Part shown: one piece after another, positions 1-7,236 of the stretch
How the letters are laid out: each line of letters opens with the position of its first letter
Numbering within the stretch: the stretch's first letter is position 1
Assembly (NCBI GenBank): GCA_016301965.1
Contig: JAEDOO010000072.1
Location: forward strand, 1-8,858
DNA from: Lachnospiraceae bacterium
Lineage (GTDB): Bacteria > Bacillota > Clostridia > Lachnospirales > Lachnospiraceae
Reading direction: 5' to 3'
Length of the DNA: 8,858 nt
Notes under the pieces: generated by a model
Told to the model about the DNA's origin: nothing
The model's database searches: none
Seen by the model: only the letters and a program-made list of their open reading frames with translations
Translations under genes and position numbers: made by a program

Positions 1-68
1 GATACCGTTGTAAGCATCATGGAAGCAAGTAATGTTACCGAAGTCATTTTCCTGACACTAAATTTCAT
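1..68 (-). CDS. Start of an exported protein, pilus-operon member (partial)
   Basis: An ATG at 68 overlaps the TGA of the class C sortase (ATGA). It is preceded by a very strong ribosome site, AAAAGGAGG (86-78), with a 9-base spacer. The 22 complete codons begin MKFSVRKM and continue into an uncharged, hydrophobic run rich in Thr, Val, Leu and Met. A basic start followed by a hydrophobic core is the pattern of a signal peptide, so the product is probably exported. The gene runs off the left edge, so its domains, length and any sorting signal are unseen. Stop-start overlap with the sortase makes it the fourth gene of the pilus operon. A second pilin, a tip adhesin or another secreted partner is plausible, but nothing visible identifies it. 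The reading frame and start are well supported; the function is not. Confidence 0.75.
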   Translation of the reverse strand, partial: MKFSVRKMTSVTLLASMMLTTV

Positions 69-934
69 TCTCTGTTTCCTCCTTTTGTTCTTAGGGCAAA
101 TCTCGTAATGACAAGGATGATCATGCCCAAAATAAATAATCCAAAGCTGATCAGGACATCCCTCTTATATTCCTGCATCCATCTGGATTCCACTGCTTTT
201 GCTTTAAATACCTCCCCTTGTTCTGTAGCTTTCAATTCTGTGGTCCGTACACCCCGTACCAGAAGACGGTGTGTATTTACTCCATATGGTGTACAGGTTA
301 CCAGCGTACAGTAATCCTGCCCGGGTGTAATCGTCAGCTCTCCCAGTTCATAAGGCAGTACTGTTTTAATCTGGTCTACTTCATATATCAGCTTTTCGCC
401 ATAAATATTCAGGATAAAGATATCTCCCTCCTGCAGTTCGATCAGATCCGTAAACATCTTTGCGCTGCTAAGTCCGGTATGGCCTGTAATGACGCTGTGG
501 GTACTGGATCCGCCAACTGGAAGTGACGAGCCTTCCAGATGTCCTGCTCCGGCTTCCAGAGTGTGCTCTGCTGTTCCGTGATATATTGGAAGCGATACTT
601 CAATTGACGGAATGCGGATAAAACCCATTACTCCGTCTTCATTCATGCAGAGCAGTGACCCGTAAGTCTCTGAATAATCTTCCTGTTCCACAAACGGATC
701 CTGCAGACGGATATGTCCGCTGGCAATCATTTCATTGTACTGCCCTGCACGCTCCAACTCTGCTTTTCTCACGGAATCGTCGATTTCGTCCGCTTCCTCC
801 TCTACCGCCTGGACAATGGAGTCTGTCCGGTGCTCAAATACATAATTTGCAATGAACGGGTAGAGGATCAGAGCGGAAGATGCCAGAAAAACCAGGAACA
901 TCAGAAGTATCTTTGTGATGCCCCGCTTTTTCAT
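65..934 (-). CDS. Class C (pilus-polymerising) sortase
   Basis: This membrane-bound cysteine transpeptidase is expected to join pilin subunits by linking the LPQTG threonine of one to the pilin-motif lysine of the next. Residues are numbered from the ATG at 934 (289 aa). There is an N-terminal membrane segment (about 8-28), a DPF lid motif (79-81) typical of class C enzymes, the catalytic His152 in ITGHTG, Cys214 in TLVTCTPYG, Arg223 in NTHRLLVRG, and a C-terminal membrane segment (about 260-280). Length is normal for the class. The frame also opens at a GTG at 943 that overlaps the pilin stop (GTGA). I prefer the ATG at 934 because the ribosome site GAGG (948-945) lies 10 bases before it but only 1 base before the GTG. 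It follows the pilin with a short overlap, so the two are co-transcribed and probably translationally coupled. Class assignment is firm. Confidence 0.95.
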   Translation of the reverse strand: MKKRGITKILLMFLVFLASSALILYPFIANYVFEHRTDSIVQAVEEEADEIDDSVRKAELERAGQYNEMIASGHIRLQDPFVEQEDYSETYGSLLCMNEDGVMGFIRIPSIEVSLPIYHGTAEHTLEAGAGHLEGSSLPVGGSSTHSVITGHTGLSSAKMFTDLIELQEGDIFILNIYGEKLIYEVDQIKTVLPYELGELTITPGQDYCTLVTCTPYGVNTHRLLVRGVRTTELKATEQGEVFKAKAVESRWMQEYKRDVLISFGLFILGMIILVITRFALRTKGGNRE

Positions 935-939
935 ATGGA

Positions 940-2808
940 TCACGCCTCTTTTCTGGACTTCTTAGTCAGTACCATCACACCGGCAAATGCAACTGCACAT
1001 CCTGCAAGAGTGAAAAGGATCGTTCCGTAACCGCCTGTCTGAGGAAGTTCAAAAGTAGAAGTATTCACAACTGTCATATCCACGCGGGCATTTGTGGAAT
1101 TTATATTCTTTACTGCATCCACGCTCATAGCTGTGGTCTTTCCATCTACTGTCGCACTTGCTCTTTCGCCTGCAGCTTCGATCATGTTCTTATGGGCATT
1201 TCCGGTAATGTCCTTGATGTCATAAAGAGTTGTCTGGGAAGGAGTGAAATCATCTACGGTACATTTGATATCGATGGTGATCGGCTCCTTCAGAAGGGAA
1301 TATCCTGCGGAAGTATGAGTCTCAGTCAGCACATAAGTGTTGGCCTCAAGACCATTGATGATCAGTTTTCCGCTGCCATCCGGTGAAAATACGGTTCCTT
1401 CTTCTTCCTTTGCACCCTTTGCTGCGTCAGTTACGTAGTAGATACCATCTTCAGTTTTCTTAGCTGTGATGTAATGTCCGTCTGTTTCATTTTTCAGAAC
1501 AAAATTAACTTTTGTAGGATCTCCTTTTGCTTTGGAATCTGTAAATTCCTTTTTGATGTTCAGACCAAAAGTATAAACACGGCATCTATCCTCTAAGGTA
1601 TCGATATAATCCATGCTTGTACGTTTCCAGGTCAGCTTAACATCGTTGGTGTTACCTGCATCTCCAAGGACCGGTGTTGCATCAGAATTTATTGTTGCAG
1701 AATATGCAACTACAAGCCAGCACTGGGAAAGGGAAGGATCGATTTCTTTCAGTCCGGCTGCAGTCGGAGCAACTGTCATCTGGTTGTAATCACTGTTGGA
1801 ACCTTCATAAGTCTCTTCAAAAGCTGAACTTCCATGGCTCCAGGTTTTGATTGCATTTGCAGTATTGTTTGCCCTTGCATCTGCTTCGTTGTTGTAAAAA
1901 TAGATTGCAGCATCTTTGTTGTAAGTAAGACCTTTGTCCATCTTATCAACAAAGGTATACTGTGTCAGATAAGTAGAACCGGATGTAATCTTCGGCAGGT
2001 GACTGACAAAAATATAATCCATCACATCTCCTTCAGAACCGGTAGCAATGTCTGCGTACTCCGCTTTTCCATAGAGAGCAGCGTCATCATGCTGTCTTAC
2101 CATTTTGTCCAGATCCGGAATGTTGGTCTGGTTCTTCGGATAAACATCCACATCATAGAACCAGTCATCACCTTCGTTATCTGTCATCGGAAGGGAAATA
2201 AAAAACGGATCCACAGTGGTATGAACATTTGCAGGAACTTTGGTTTCCACAAACAGATAAAGACCTACCTGTAATCCGGTTGCTGATGTTGTTCCGTCTG
2301 CTTTTGTCAGCGGCATTCGTGTGGAACCGCTGGCAGATGCGATATAATCCTCAATGGTATTCTTACCTGCAGTATTGTCGGCAAGAGTATTCGAAAGAGC
2401 TTTGTTCAGTTCGTCAGATGTGTGTTTGTGATCCCCTCTGGAATCAGAAAGGCTCAGCGCAGACTCCAGTGCCGGTGGAATATCATACAGAAGTTTCACG
2501 TTTCCGTTCACACTCTCCGTATTGATATCACCCACTCTTGCATAGGTAAATTCCACACCTTCGATCACGTAATCCTGCAGGGCTGACTCTGCTCCGGAAT
2601 CTTTCTTTCCATTGGCTGTGTACTGGTAAATATCGATACCGTCATTGGTCGCTGCAGTCATATCATATTTATGGATGGTGACCGAAGCACTTCTTGAAGT
2701 ATCAATAATGTCATTTGGTGCTGCCATTACCGGCAGTACGCTGGTTGCCATACATGCTGCACTGAGCATGAATGCACTAAGATTCATAATAAATTTTCTC
2801 ATGGTCAT
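940..2808 (-). CDS. LPQTG-anchored isopeptide-forming major pilin (SpaA-like)
   Basis: This is the structural subunit of a sortase-assembled pilus (622 aa). A signal peptide occupies about residues 1-30, with likely cleavage near VMAA/P. The N-terminal pilin domain starts at SVTIHKYD (43-49) and contains E188 in YLFVET. It ends in the pilin motif WFYDVDVYPKN (216-226), an exact match to WxxxVxVYPKN; K225 is the expected polymerisation lysine. A fimbrial D2-type domain follows (about 255-415), then a Cna-B/SpaA-type domain from LNIKKEF (416-422) with E-box YVLTET (E496). N582 in VVNTS is a candidate isopeptide partner for K419 or K420. The wall-sorting signal is LPQTG (588-592), a hydrophobic stretch and a KKSRKEA tail. 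Ribosome site AAAGGAG (2819-2813) lies 4 bases before the ATG at 2808 and 10 before a second ATG at 2802, so translation may begin at 2802 (620 aa). Pilin identity is near certain; which sortase handles it is inferred. Confidence 0.95.
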   Translation of the reverse strand: MTMRKFIMNLSAFMLSAACMATSVLPVMAAPNDIIDTSRSASVTIHKYDMTAATNDGIDIYQYTANGKKDSGAESALQDYVIEGVEFTYARVGDINTESVNGNVKLLYDIPPALESALSLSDSRGDHKHTSDELNKALSNTLADNTAGKNTIEDYIASASGSTRMPLTKADGTTSATGLQVGLYLFVETKVPANVHTTVDPFFISLPMTDNEGDDWFYDVDVYPKNQTNIPDLDKMVRQHDDAALYGKAEYADIATGSEGDVMDYIFVSHLPKITSGSTYLTQYTFVDKMDKGLTYNKDAAIYFYNNEADARANNTANAIKTWSHGSSAFEETYEGSNSDYNQMTVAPTAAGLKEIDPSLSQCWLVVAYSATINSDATPVLGDAGNTNDVKLTWKRTSMDYIDTLEDRCRVYTFGLNIKKEFTDSKAKGDPTKVNFVLKNETDGHYITAKKTEDGIYYVTDAAKGAKEEEGTVFSPDGSGKLIINGLEANTYVLTETHTSAGYSLLKEPITIDIKCTVDDFTPSQTTLYDIKDITGNAHKNMIEAAGERASATVDGKTTAMSVDAVKNINSTNARVDMTVVNTSTFELPQTGGYGTILFTLAGCAVAFAGVMVLTKKSRKEA

Positions 2809-2817
2809 TATTCTCCT

Positions 2818-3828
2818 TTAATTATTCTTATGTTTGGAATGCTTTTTCTTTTCTGGTCTCAGGCGAATCAGGATCAGAAGAAATGTAAGCAGGATACAGA
2901 TTACCGGTACTATTTTCCTGATCAGATTCTCCTGATTGGACAGTTCTTCCTTTTCCAGATCGCTGATCACAATTCCCTGCTCCTGCAGATCCTGTTCGAT
3001 CAGATCTCTGACTGTGGCTGTTTCATTCAGAGTGGTCTCACTCTCTGTTTCCTTCTCCTCTTCTTCTGCTCTTTCACAGAAAATCACAAGACGGTATTTG
3101 GTACCGATAGAAAGATATGGATAACAGGAAAAGAGTGTTACCATATCCTTATCCGGCTGAATCTGCAGGATATCGCATTCTGTGGCATGGATGATCCTTG
3201 TTCCGGTCACCTTATAAGTCATGCTTTCCCACAGATTGTTGATATGAACCTCTGACCCAACCTGCAGCTGATCAATATCCCTGAAATACGGGCTGCCTCT
3301 GTAACCGCGGTGTCCGGCAATCACGCAGTTGGTATTCGTTCCTCCAACCGGCATGCTGGTTCCTGCAAGTACGACTGCACCCTTACTCATATTTTCTTCT
3401 GTGGCTCCTACAAAAAGCGGAAGTTTCAGTTCTATTTCCGGAATTTCGATATAACCGACTGCCGGAGATCCGTTATTCAATGCTGCAATATCCACAGGGG
3501 ACTGACGGAATGTCCAGGCATCTGTGATCTCCTGTTTTTCTTCTGCCAGATGAATGTTATAATCCATCAGGGCTCTCCACAGATCCAAAGATGACAAATC
3601 AGTTTCCGGTTCAGTCTCCTTGGCCGGATCTAATGTTTCATCCGGAACATATTCAGATACCGCAGAACCTTCCTGACTATGCTTCTGCCTGTTTTCCTGC
3701 TGTGAGATCTCCGTGATTACTTCAATCTCCTTCATCAGCCTCCATTCCCGGTAATCCGGATACAGATAAATACCAAGACCGATCACCAGAGCCAGTATAC
3801 CGAATATCTGTTTCCATATTCTTCTCAT
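2818..3828 (-). CDS. Sortase, class C-like with atypical lid
   Basis: A second membrane-anchored sortase (336 aa), first gene of the pilus operon. It has an N-terminal membrane segment (about 7-23), an acidic, Glu/Thr-rich linker (about 35-80), the catalytic His173 in IAGHRG, Cys235 in TLFSCYPY and Arg246 in KYRLVIF. A second acidic linker (about 252-300) is followed by a C-terminal membrane segment (about 306-324) and a basic tail. Where class C enzymes carry a DPF/DPW lid there is DAW (103-105), and the Cys-Arg spacing is 11 residues against 9 in the downstream sortase. It may be a divergent class C enzyme attaching a special subunit, or a housekeeping-type anchoring enzyme for the finished fibre. 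The start is set by GGAG (3839-3836) 7 bases before the ATG and an in-frame stop just upstream. Only 9 bases separate it from the pilin start. Sortase is firm; subclass is uncertain. Confidence 0.92.
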   Translation of the reverse strand: MRRIWKQIFGILALVIGLGIYLYPDYREWRLMKEIEVITEISQQENRQKHSQEGSAVSEYVPDETLDPAKETEPETDLSSLDLWRALMDYNIHLAEEKQEITDAWTFRQSPVDIAALNNGSPAVGYIEIPEIELKLPLFVGATEENMSKGAVVLAGTSMPVGGTNTNCVIAGHRGYRGSPYFRDIDQLQVGSEVHINNLWESMTYKVTGTRIIHATECDILQIQPDKDMVTLFSCYPYLSIGTKYRLVIFCERAEEEEKETESETTLNETATVRDLIEQDLQEQGIVISDLEKEELSNQENLIRKIVPVICILLTFLLILIRLRPEKKKHSKHKNN

Positions 3829-3929
3829 TTCCTCACTCCGTTACTTTCATACTTTCCGACATACAACGCCTCCATCTCCTTTCTGCCATCATGGTATCTA
3901 TGTAAACACTTTTAAAGTGGAGTTTTCGC
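3829..3929 (-). promoter_or_regulatory. Leader region of the pilus operon with a palindrome and a possible leader peptide
   Basis: This is the longest gene-free stretch in the window and the natural place for control of the pilus operon. It holds a 13-base near-perfect palindrome, CACTTTTAAAGTG (3907-3919), with 6-bp arms and one central base, which could be an operator. It also holds a 9-codon frame, MSESMKVTE (3862-3833), with a strong ribosome site GGAGG (3873-3869) 6 bases before its ATG, ending 4 bases before the sortase start. I could not find a convincing -35/-10 pair, so a promoter here is inferred from position only. The palindrome has no T-run and is not a terminator. Confidence 0.3.
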
Positions 3930-4640
3930 TTATATGCATTTCAGTCCCTTTCCGGGAGTCAGCTCATAGGCGATGGGATCTCCTTCCACCGAGAGAAGAG
4001 AATATTCGTGAAAAAGCCATCTTTCTTCAAATGCAGATTCATCCTCCCACTCCAGACACAGAAAGCTGGATACACAGCTGTTAAACCCAGCCCTCCAGGC
4101 CTTTGACTGAAAACAGTCTGTTCCGTCCGACTTTTCGATCACCAGGATGGCACACCCGGTTTCTTCTGCCAGATCTGAAAGCTTCTTGATGATCGGATAT
4201 ACGGCACCCGGATTATTTACCAGCCCCTCTTCCTTTTCCAGATAGGAAGAAAGCGGATCAATGATCATCAGGCTGATTCCTTCTTTCCGGATGATTTCCT
4301 TCAGGCTGTCATCCGCAAGTGTGATAGGGATGTTGTCATTGATGATCAGGATATCCTTCAGGTTTGCTCCTGCCTCTTTCAGTTTGGGCTTGATCACCGC
4401 TGACAAACGTTCCTCTTTTGTCAGATACAGGCATCGTCCTTTCTCCGGCTTATCACCCATACGATCCATCTTTGCTTTTCCGGTTACCGCTGCCATAAGC
4501 TTGATTGCCAGCATCGTCTTTCCTACCGACTCCTCACCGTGCAGAAATGTAACTCTTCCATACGGAATGTATGGATCCCACAGCCATCTGGTCATTACCT
4601 CTTCTAAATCCTCTGCTACACAAAAATGTCTGTTTATCAT
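3930..4640 (-). CDS. RecA-like P-loop ATPase (AAA_25 / RepA-helicase-like)
   Basis: A 236-aa single-domain ATPase. Numbered from the ATG at 4640, the Walker A motif is GEESVGKT at about 35-42, preceded by WLWDPYIPYGRVTFL. That lead-in is characteristic of AAA_25/RepA-like ATPases of mobile elements (x-WLW-x-PYIP-x-G-x-[LV]-T). Walker B is LMIIDP at about 123-128. The frame extends upstream to 4697, but those codons lie inside the terminator hairpin. I take the ATG at 4640 because AAAGGAG sits 9 bases before it. Full-length family members often fuse this ATPase to primase or DNA-binding domains; none is present here. It sits alone between the virD4 terminator and the pilus operon, so its partner is unknown. 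It could act in DNA processing, replication or regulation. The fold is confident; the role is not. Confidence 0.85.
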   Translation of the reverse strand: MINRHFCVAEDLEEVMTRWLWDPYIPYGRVTFLHGEESVGKTMLAIKLMAAVTGKAKMDRMGDKPEKGRCLYLTKEERLSAVIKPKLKEAGANLKDILIINDNIPITLADDSLKEIIRKEGISLMIIDPLSSYLEKEEGLVNNPGAVYPIIKKLSDLAEETGCAILVIEKSDGTDCFQSKAWRAGFNSCVSSFLCLEWEDESAFEERWLFHEYSLLSVEGDPIAYELTPGKGLKCI

Positions 4641-4662
4641 TTCGTTTTTCTCCTTTCGCAAC

Positions 4663-4708
4663 AAAAAAAGAGCAGTACAACACATATTTCTACGCACTGT
4701 ACTGCTCT
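4663..4708 (-). terminator. Rho-independent terminator after virD4
   Basis: An 11-bp perfect stem (AGAGCAGTACA, 4708-4698, pairing with TGTACTGCTCT, 4679-4669) encloses an 18-base loop and is followed on the minus strand by seven Ts (4669-4663, the first one shared with the stem). It begins 15 bases after the virD4 stop codon and ends only a few bases before the ribosome site of the RecA-like ATPase gene. It therefore marks the end of the replication/mobilisation transcript. Expression of the downstream genes needs readthrough or an internal promoter. Confidence 0.9.
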
Positions 4709-4723
4709 CATCATTATTTTTCT

Positions 4724-6652
4724 TTATTCAGTTGTATCTGTTTCTTCTGCCTCTTCAAGTTCCATCCGGATCACAACCGTCTCATCTTCTGGAGATGGTT
4801 CATAGACCGGATGCAGTTTTTTCTCTACATGATATCTGTTTTTCTCGCTGGCATCCGCTAAAAGCCGGTAATTCTTATGCTTTGTAATATCGTATTTGTC
4901 AGAAAAGAATGGTCTTGTTCCACGGATCTGCAGGATACATTTTCCACCGTCCATAACTGCCAGTTCGTCCTCTGTCATCAGCTGTTTTCCCAGCTTTTGA
5001 TAATTCAGACCGTAAGACTTCTGGTTGCTTCTGGTTTCTGATGTATTATACAGATCGATAGTCTCTTTTCCAAGAATCTCGCTCATTTCTTTTAATGTTG
5101 TCTTCTCCTTACCGCCCAGAAACAGGGTGGTATCACAATTGCCGACTACGGTATCCGCGGCATCTTTGTATATGGTTTTCAGCTGCGACTGTGCCTGCAA
5201 AATAATAGAAGCAGAGATTTCCCTGCTTCGTATGGTTGCAATCAACTTATCAAATTGTGGTATCTGACCGATGTTGGCGAACTCATCACAGATCACGCGG
5301 ACGTGAACCGGAAGTCTTCCGTGATAAACATCATCTGCCCTGTCACAAAGCAGATTGAAAAGCTGTGACTGCAGCATGGCAATCACAAAGTTAAATGTTG
5401 TATCGGTATCCGACATGATCAGAAATAATGCTGTCTTTCTGTCTCCGATCAGATCCAGTTCCATCTCATCATAGGACATGATCTCACGAAGTTCTGCAAT
5501 GTCAAAGGATGCAAGTCTCGCACCACAGCTGACAAGAATACTTTTCGCTGTCTTGCCCGCAGCCATCTTATATTTTTTGTACTGCCTTACCGCAAAGTGC
5601 TCCGGCTCTTCCTCCTCCAGCTCTTCAAACAACAAATCCACCGGATTTTTATAATCCTCATCCTCTTCCTTGACCTCTGATTCATTTAACAGATCCAGAA
5701 GTGTGGAAAAGTTCTTTTCATCTTCATTGCCCTCATACCAGATGAATGCAATCAGGGCTGTATACAGCAGCTTTTCTGCTTTGTACCAGAAATCCTGATT
5801 TTCTTTTTCGCCTTCACCCTTTGTATTTGCCATGATAACGGTAACCAGCTTCAGGATGTCCTTCTCTGACCTGAGATAGGCAAACGGGTTATAATGCATG
5901 CTTTTTGAGAAGTTGATGGTATTTAAAACCTTGATATCATACGGTTCATGTATCACTCTGCCGTTTTTATCCTTCACAATCCGGCCGCTTTCATCTCTCT
6001 TCGGCGGACCCTTTTCCAGCATGCAGCCAACTTCTTCGATCAAAGTTCCTTTCGGATCCGTGAGGACATATGAGCAGTTCATCTGCATCACTGATGGTTT
6101 CACAAAGAACCTCGTCTTACCGGAACCGGAACCACCTATGACCAGTATATTCTTATTTCTCGCATACTTGGGGTTCTTCGGTCTGCTCTCCATTGTAAGA
6201 CTTTCCGTTGCTGTCAGCGGAATATTCATCCATGGATCATCCGCCTGATATGGACGGATATCTTCCGGCGTACCCCACCTTGCCGAACCATATTCTACTC
6301 CTTTTCGAAGCTTTTTGCTATCCAGTTGTTTCTGCCAGATCAGTAATTTTGCCACGACCGCACATCCGATACCCACCATAATATCCTTTGAATTCAGGCT
6401 CGGCACAAGCCCCAGGACCTTATCGGAATGCTCCATCACATACAGGATTTTCTCTCCTGCAGTATTTCCAGGGCTCAGCCGGTAGAGCAGTGATGCCCGG
6501 TCAGACAGAAGAAATACAAACAGATAAGGCAGATTTAACATCAGGAACTTCTTCATGTCCCTGACTTCAAATCTGCCTGTCAGTTTTCTTATCGCCTGCC
6601 GAATCAGGGCTAATCCCGGCAGTGCAGATGATTTCTTCTTTTTCTTTGACAA
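4724..6652 (-). CDS. virD4: VirD4/TraG-type type IV coupling ATPase
   Basis: This hexameric inner-membrane ATPase docks the relaxosome to the type IV transfer channel and helps drive DNA out during conjugation (642 aa). After a Lys-rich start (SKKKKK) come two hydrophobic segments (about 36-50 and 91-106), the conserved YGSARWGTPEDI stretch (121-132), Walker A GGSGSGKT (173-180), TDPKGTL (198-204) and Walker B VICDEFANIGQIP (453-465, D456/E457). QAQSQL (486-491) and the C-terminal TraG region follow. A Glu/Asp-rich insert lies at 324-350 and the tail is acidic. The start codon is TTG (6652), with AGGTGA 8 bases upstream; the nearest upstream in-frame codon but one is the pcfB stop, so no longer form exists. 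The next in-frame ATG is codon 33 and has a weak ribosome site. It follows pcfB after only 3 bases. Family membership is beyond reasonable doubt. Confidence 0.96.
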   Translation of the reverse strand: MSKKKKKSSALPGLALIRQAIRKLTGRFEVRDMKKFLMLNLPYLFVFLLSDRASLLYRLSPGNTAGEKILYVMEHSDKVLGLVPSLNSKDIMVGIGCAVVAKLLIWQKQLDSKKLRKGVEYGSARWGTPEDIRPYQADDPWMNIPLTATESLTMESRPKNPKYARNKNILVIGGSGSGKTRFFVKPSVMQMNCSYVLTDPKGTLIEEVGCMLEKGPPKRDESGRIVKDKNGRVIHEPYDIKVLNTINFSKSMHYNPFAYLRSEKDILKLVTVIMANTKGEGEKENQDFWYKAEKLLYTALIAFIWYEGNEDEKNFSTLLDLLNESEVKEEDEDYKNPVDLLFEELEEEEPEHFAVRQYKKYKMAAGKTAKSILVSCGARLASFDIAELREIMSYDEMELDLIGDRKTALFLIMSDTDTTFNFVIAMLQSQLFNLLCDRADDVYHGRLPVHVRVICDEFANIGQIPQFDKLIATIRSREISASIILQAQSQLKTIYKDAADTVVGNCDTTLFLGGKEKTTLKEMSEILGKETIDLYNTSETRSNQKSYGLNYQKLGKQLMTEDELAVMDGGKCILQIRGTRPFFSDKYDITKHKNYRLLADASEKNRYHVEKKLHPVYEPSPEDETVVIRMELEEAEETDTTE

Positions 6653-6655
6653 AGA

Positions 6656-7171
6656 TCATCTCACCTGCTGTCTGTTTTTATCTCTAGCCTTCTTCTGGTT
6701 TTTCGCTGCTGCCCTGTACAGTGCCAGTTTCTTACGGATACCAACTCTGTTCTTATTCTTTTTTCTAAGCTGTTCCCCGGTAAAATCTCTAAATGCTGCA
6801 TCTATGGCAGCCCTGTCCCTTCCTTTAAAAAATACCAGATATACCGGTGGATCCTTACTCTTATCTTTTTTTACAGCATAGTTAATACCATATTTTCTTG
6901 CATATTTTTCGAACCTTTTCAGCTCTTTATTTGCAATCTCATAATTCTCCATACCGGCATTCTGCTTTGCCAGATCTTTTACTTTGATTCTCCCCTGAGG
7001 GGGTTCTCTTTTCTTTGCCAGCTTTTCCTGCTGTTTCTGTGCCTTTTTGCTGCGGTGGTTCTGCTGTCTGGACTGCAGATACTTCTCCATCATCCGGCGC
7101 ATAATGTCCGCCGAAAGCCTGACCGTTTGCACCACAAAAGTCACCGTTTTATTTGTAACTTCTTCCTGCAT
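6656..7171 (-). CDS. pcfB: PcfB-like (DUF3801) mobilisation accessory protein
   Basis: A 171-aa, highly basic protein of the PcfB/DUF3801 family. In the pCF10 system PcfB is a relaxosome accessory factor that binds the coupling protein and helps load the relaxase-DNA substrate. A Lys/Arg/Gln-rich, probably coiled segment (about 25-58) precedes the conserved core, GRIKVKDLAKQ (60-70) through YEIANKELKRFEKYARKYG to YLVFFKGRDRAAIDAAF. It ends with a basic tail suited to nucleic acid. The ATG at 7171 has AAGGAG 8 bases upstream, and an in-frame stop blocks a longer form. It lies directly before virD4, matching the known pcfB-pcfC pairing, and supports a shared transcript. The stop codon TGA is in the same frame as virD4 with one sense codon between. 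Confidence 0.9.
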   Translation of the reverse strand: MQEEVTNKTVTFVVQTVRLSADIMRRMMEKYLQSRQQNHRSKKAQKQQEKLAKKREPPQGRIKVKDLAKQNAGMENYEIANKELKRFEKYARKYGINYAVKKDKSKDPPVYLVFFKGRDRAAIDAAFRDFTGEQLRKKNKNRVGIRKKLALYRAAAKNQKKARDKNRQQVR

Positions 7172-7236
7172 GTAAGCTGCTCCTTTCTTTCCGATTCTGA
7201 TTTAAAAATTATACTTGCAATGAAATCACCCCCTTT
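7172..7236 (-). promoter_or_regulatory. pcfB leader: consensus -10 box and orphan extended ribosome site
   Basis: Two signals sit in this 65-base gap. One is AAAGGGGGTGATTTC (7236-7222), almost the full complement of the 16S rRNA 3' end, but no standard start codon at workable spacing opens a frame longer than a few codons. The other is a perfect -10 hexamer, TATAAT (7213-7208), 37 bases before the pcfB ATG. No TTGACA-like -35 is visible 16-18 bases upstream. A secondary promoter for pcfB-virD4 is possible but unproven, as the composition is A/T-rich enough for chance matches. Confidence 0.3.

Noticed and set aside
935..943. GTG start for the class C sortase overlapping the pilin stop
   Set aside because: The ribosome site is only 1 base from this GTG but 10 bases from the ATG at 934, so the latter is favoured.
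1834..2274. A 146-codon plus-strand frame
   Set aside because: It is fully antisense to the pilin domain that carries the pilin motif and isopeptide signatures; its Cys/Ile/Val-rich sequence looks like a shadow.
3833..3892. A 19-codon frame starting ATGATG at 3892
   Set aside because: No ribosome site precedes it; only the shorter 9-codon start at 3862 has one, so the longer version is not called.
3907..3919. CACTTTTAAAGTG as a terminator after the ATPase gene
   Set aside because: The arms are 6 bp with a single central base, too tight to form an RNA hairpin, and no T-run follows. An operator is the only reasonable reading.
4641..4697. N-terminal 19-residue extension of the RecA-like ATPase
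   Set aside because: It would start inside the terminator stem and lacks a ribosome site, whereas the ATG at 4640 has AAAGGAG at 9 bases.
4261..4887. A 208-codon plus-strand frame
   Set aside because: It is antisense to the RecA-like ATPase and virD4, crosses the terminator, is rich in Ser/Phe/Leu as expected of an antisense shadow, and has no recognisable domain.
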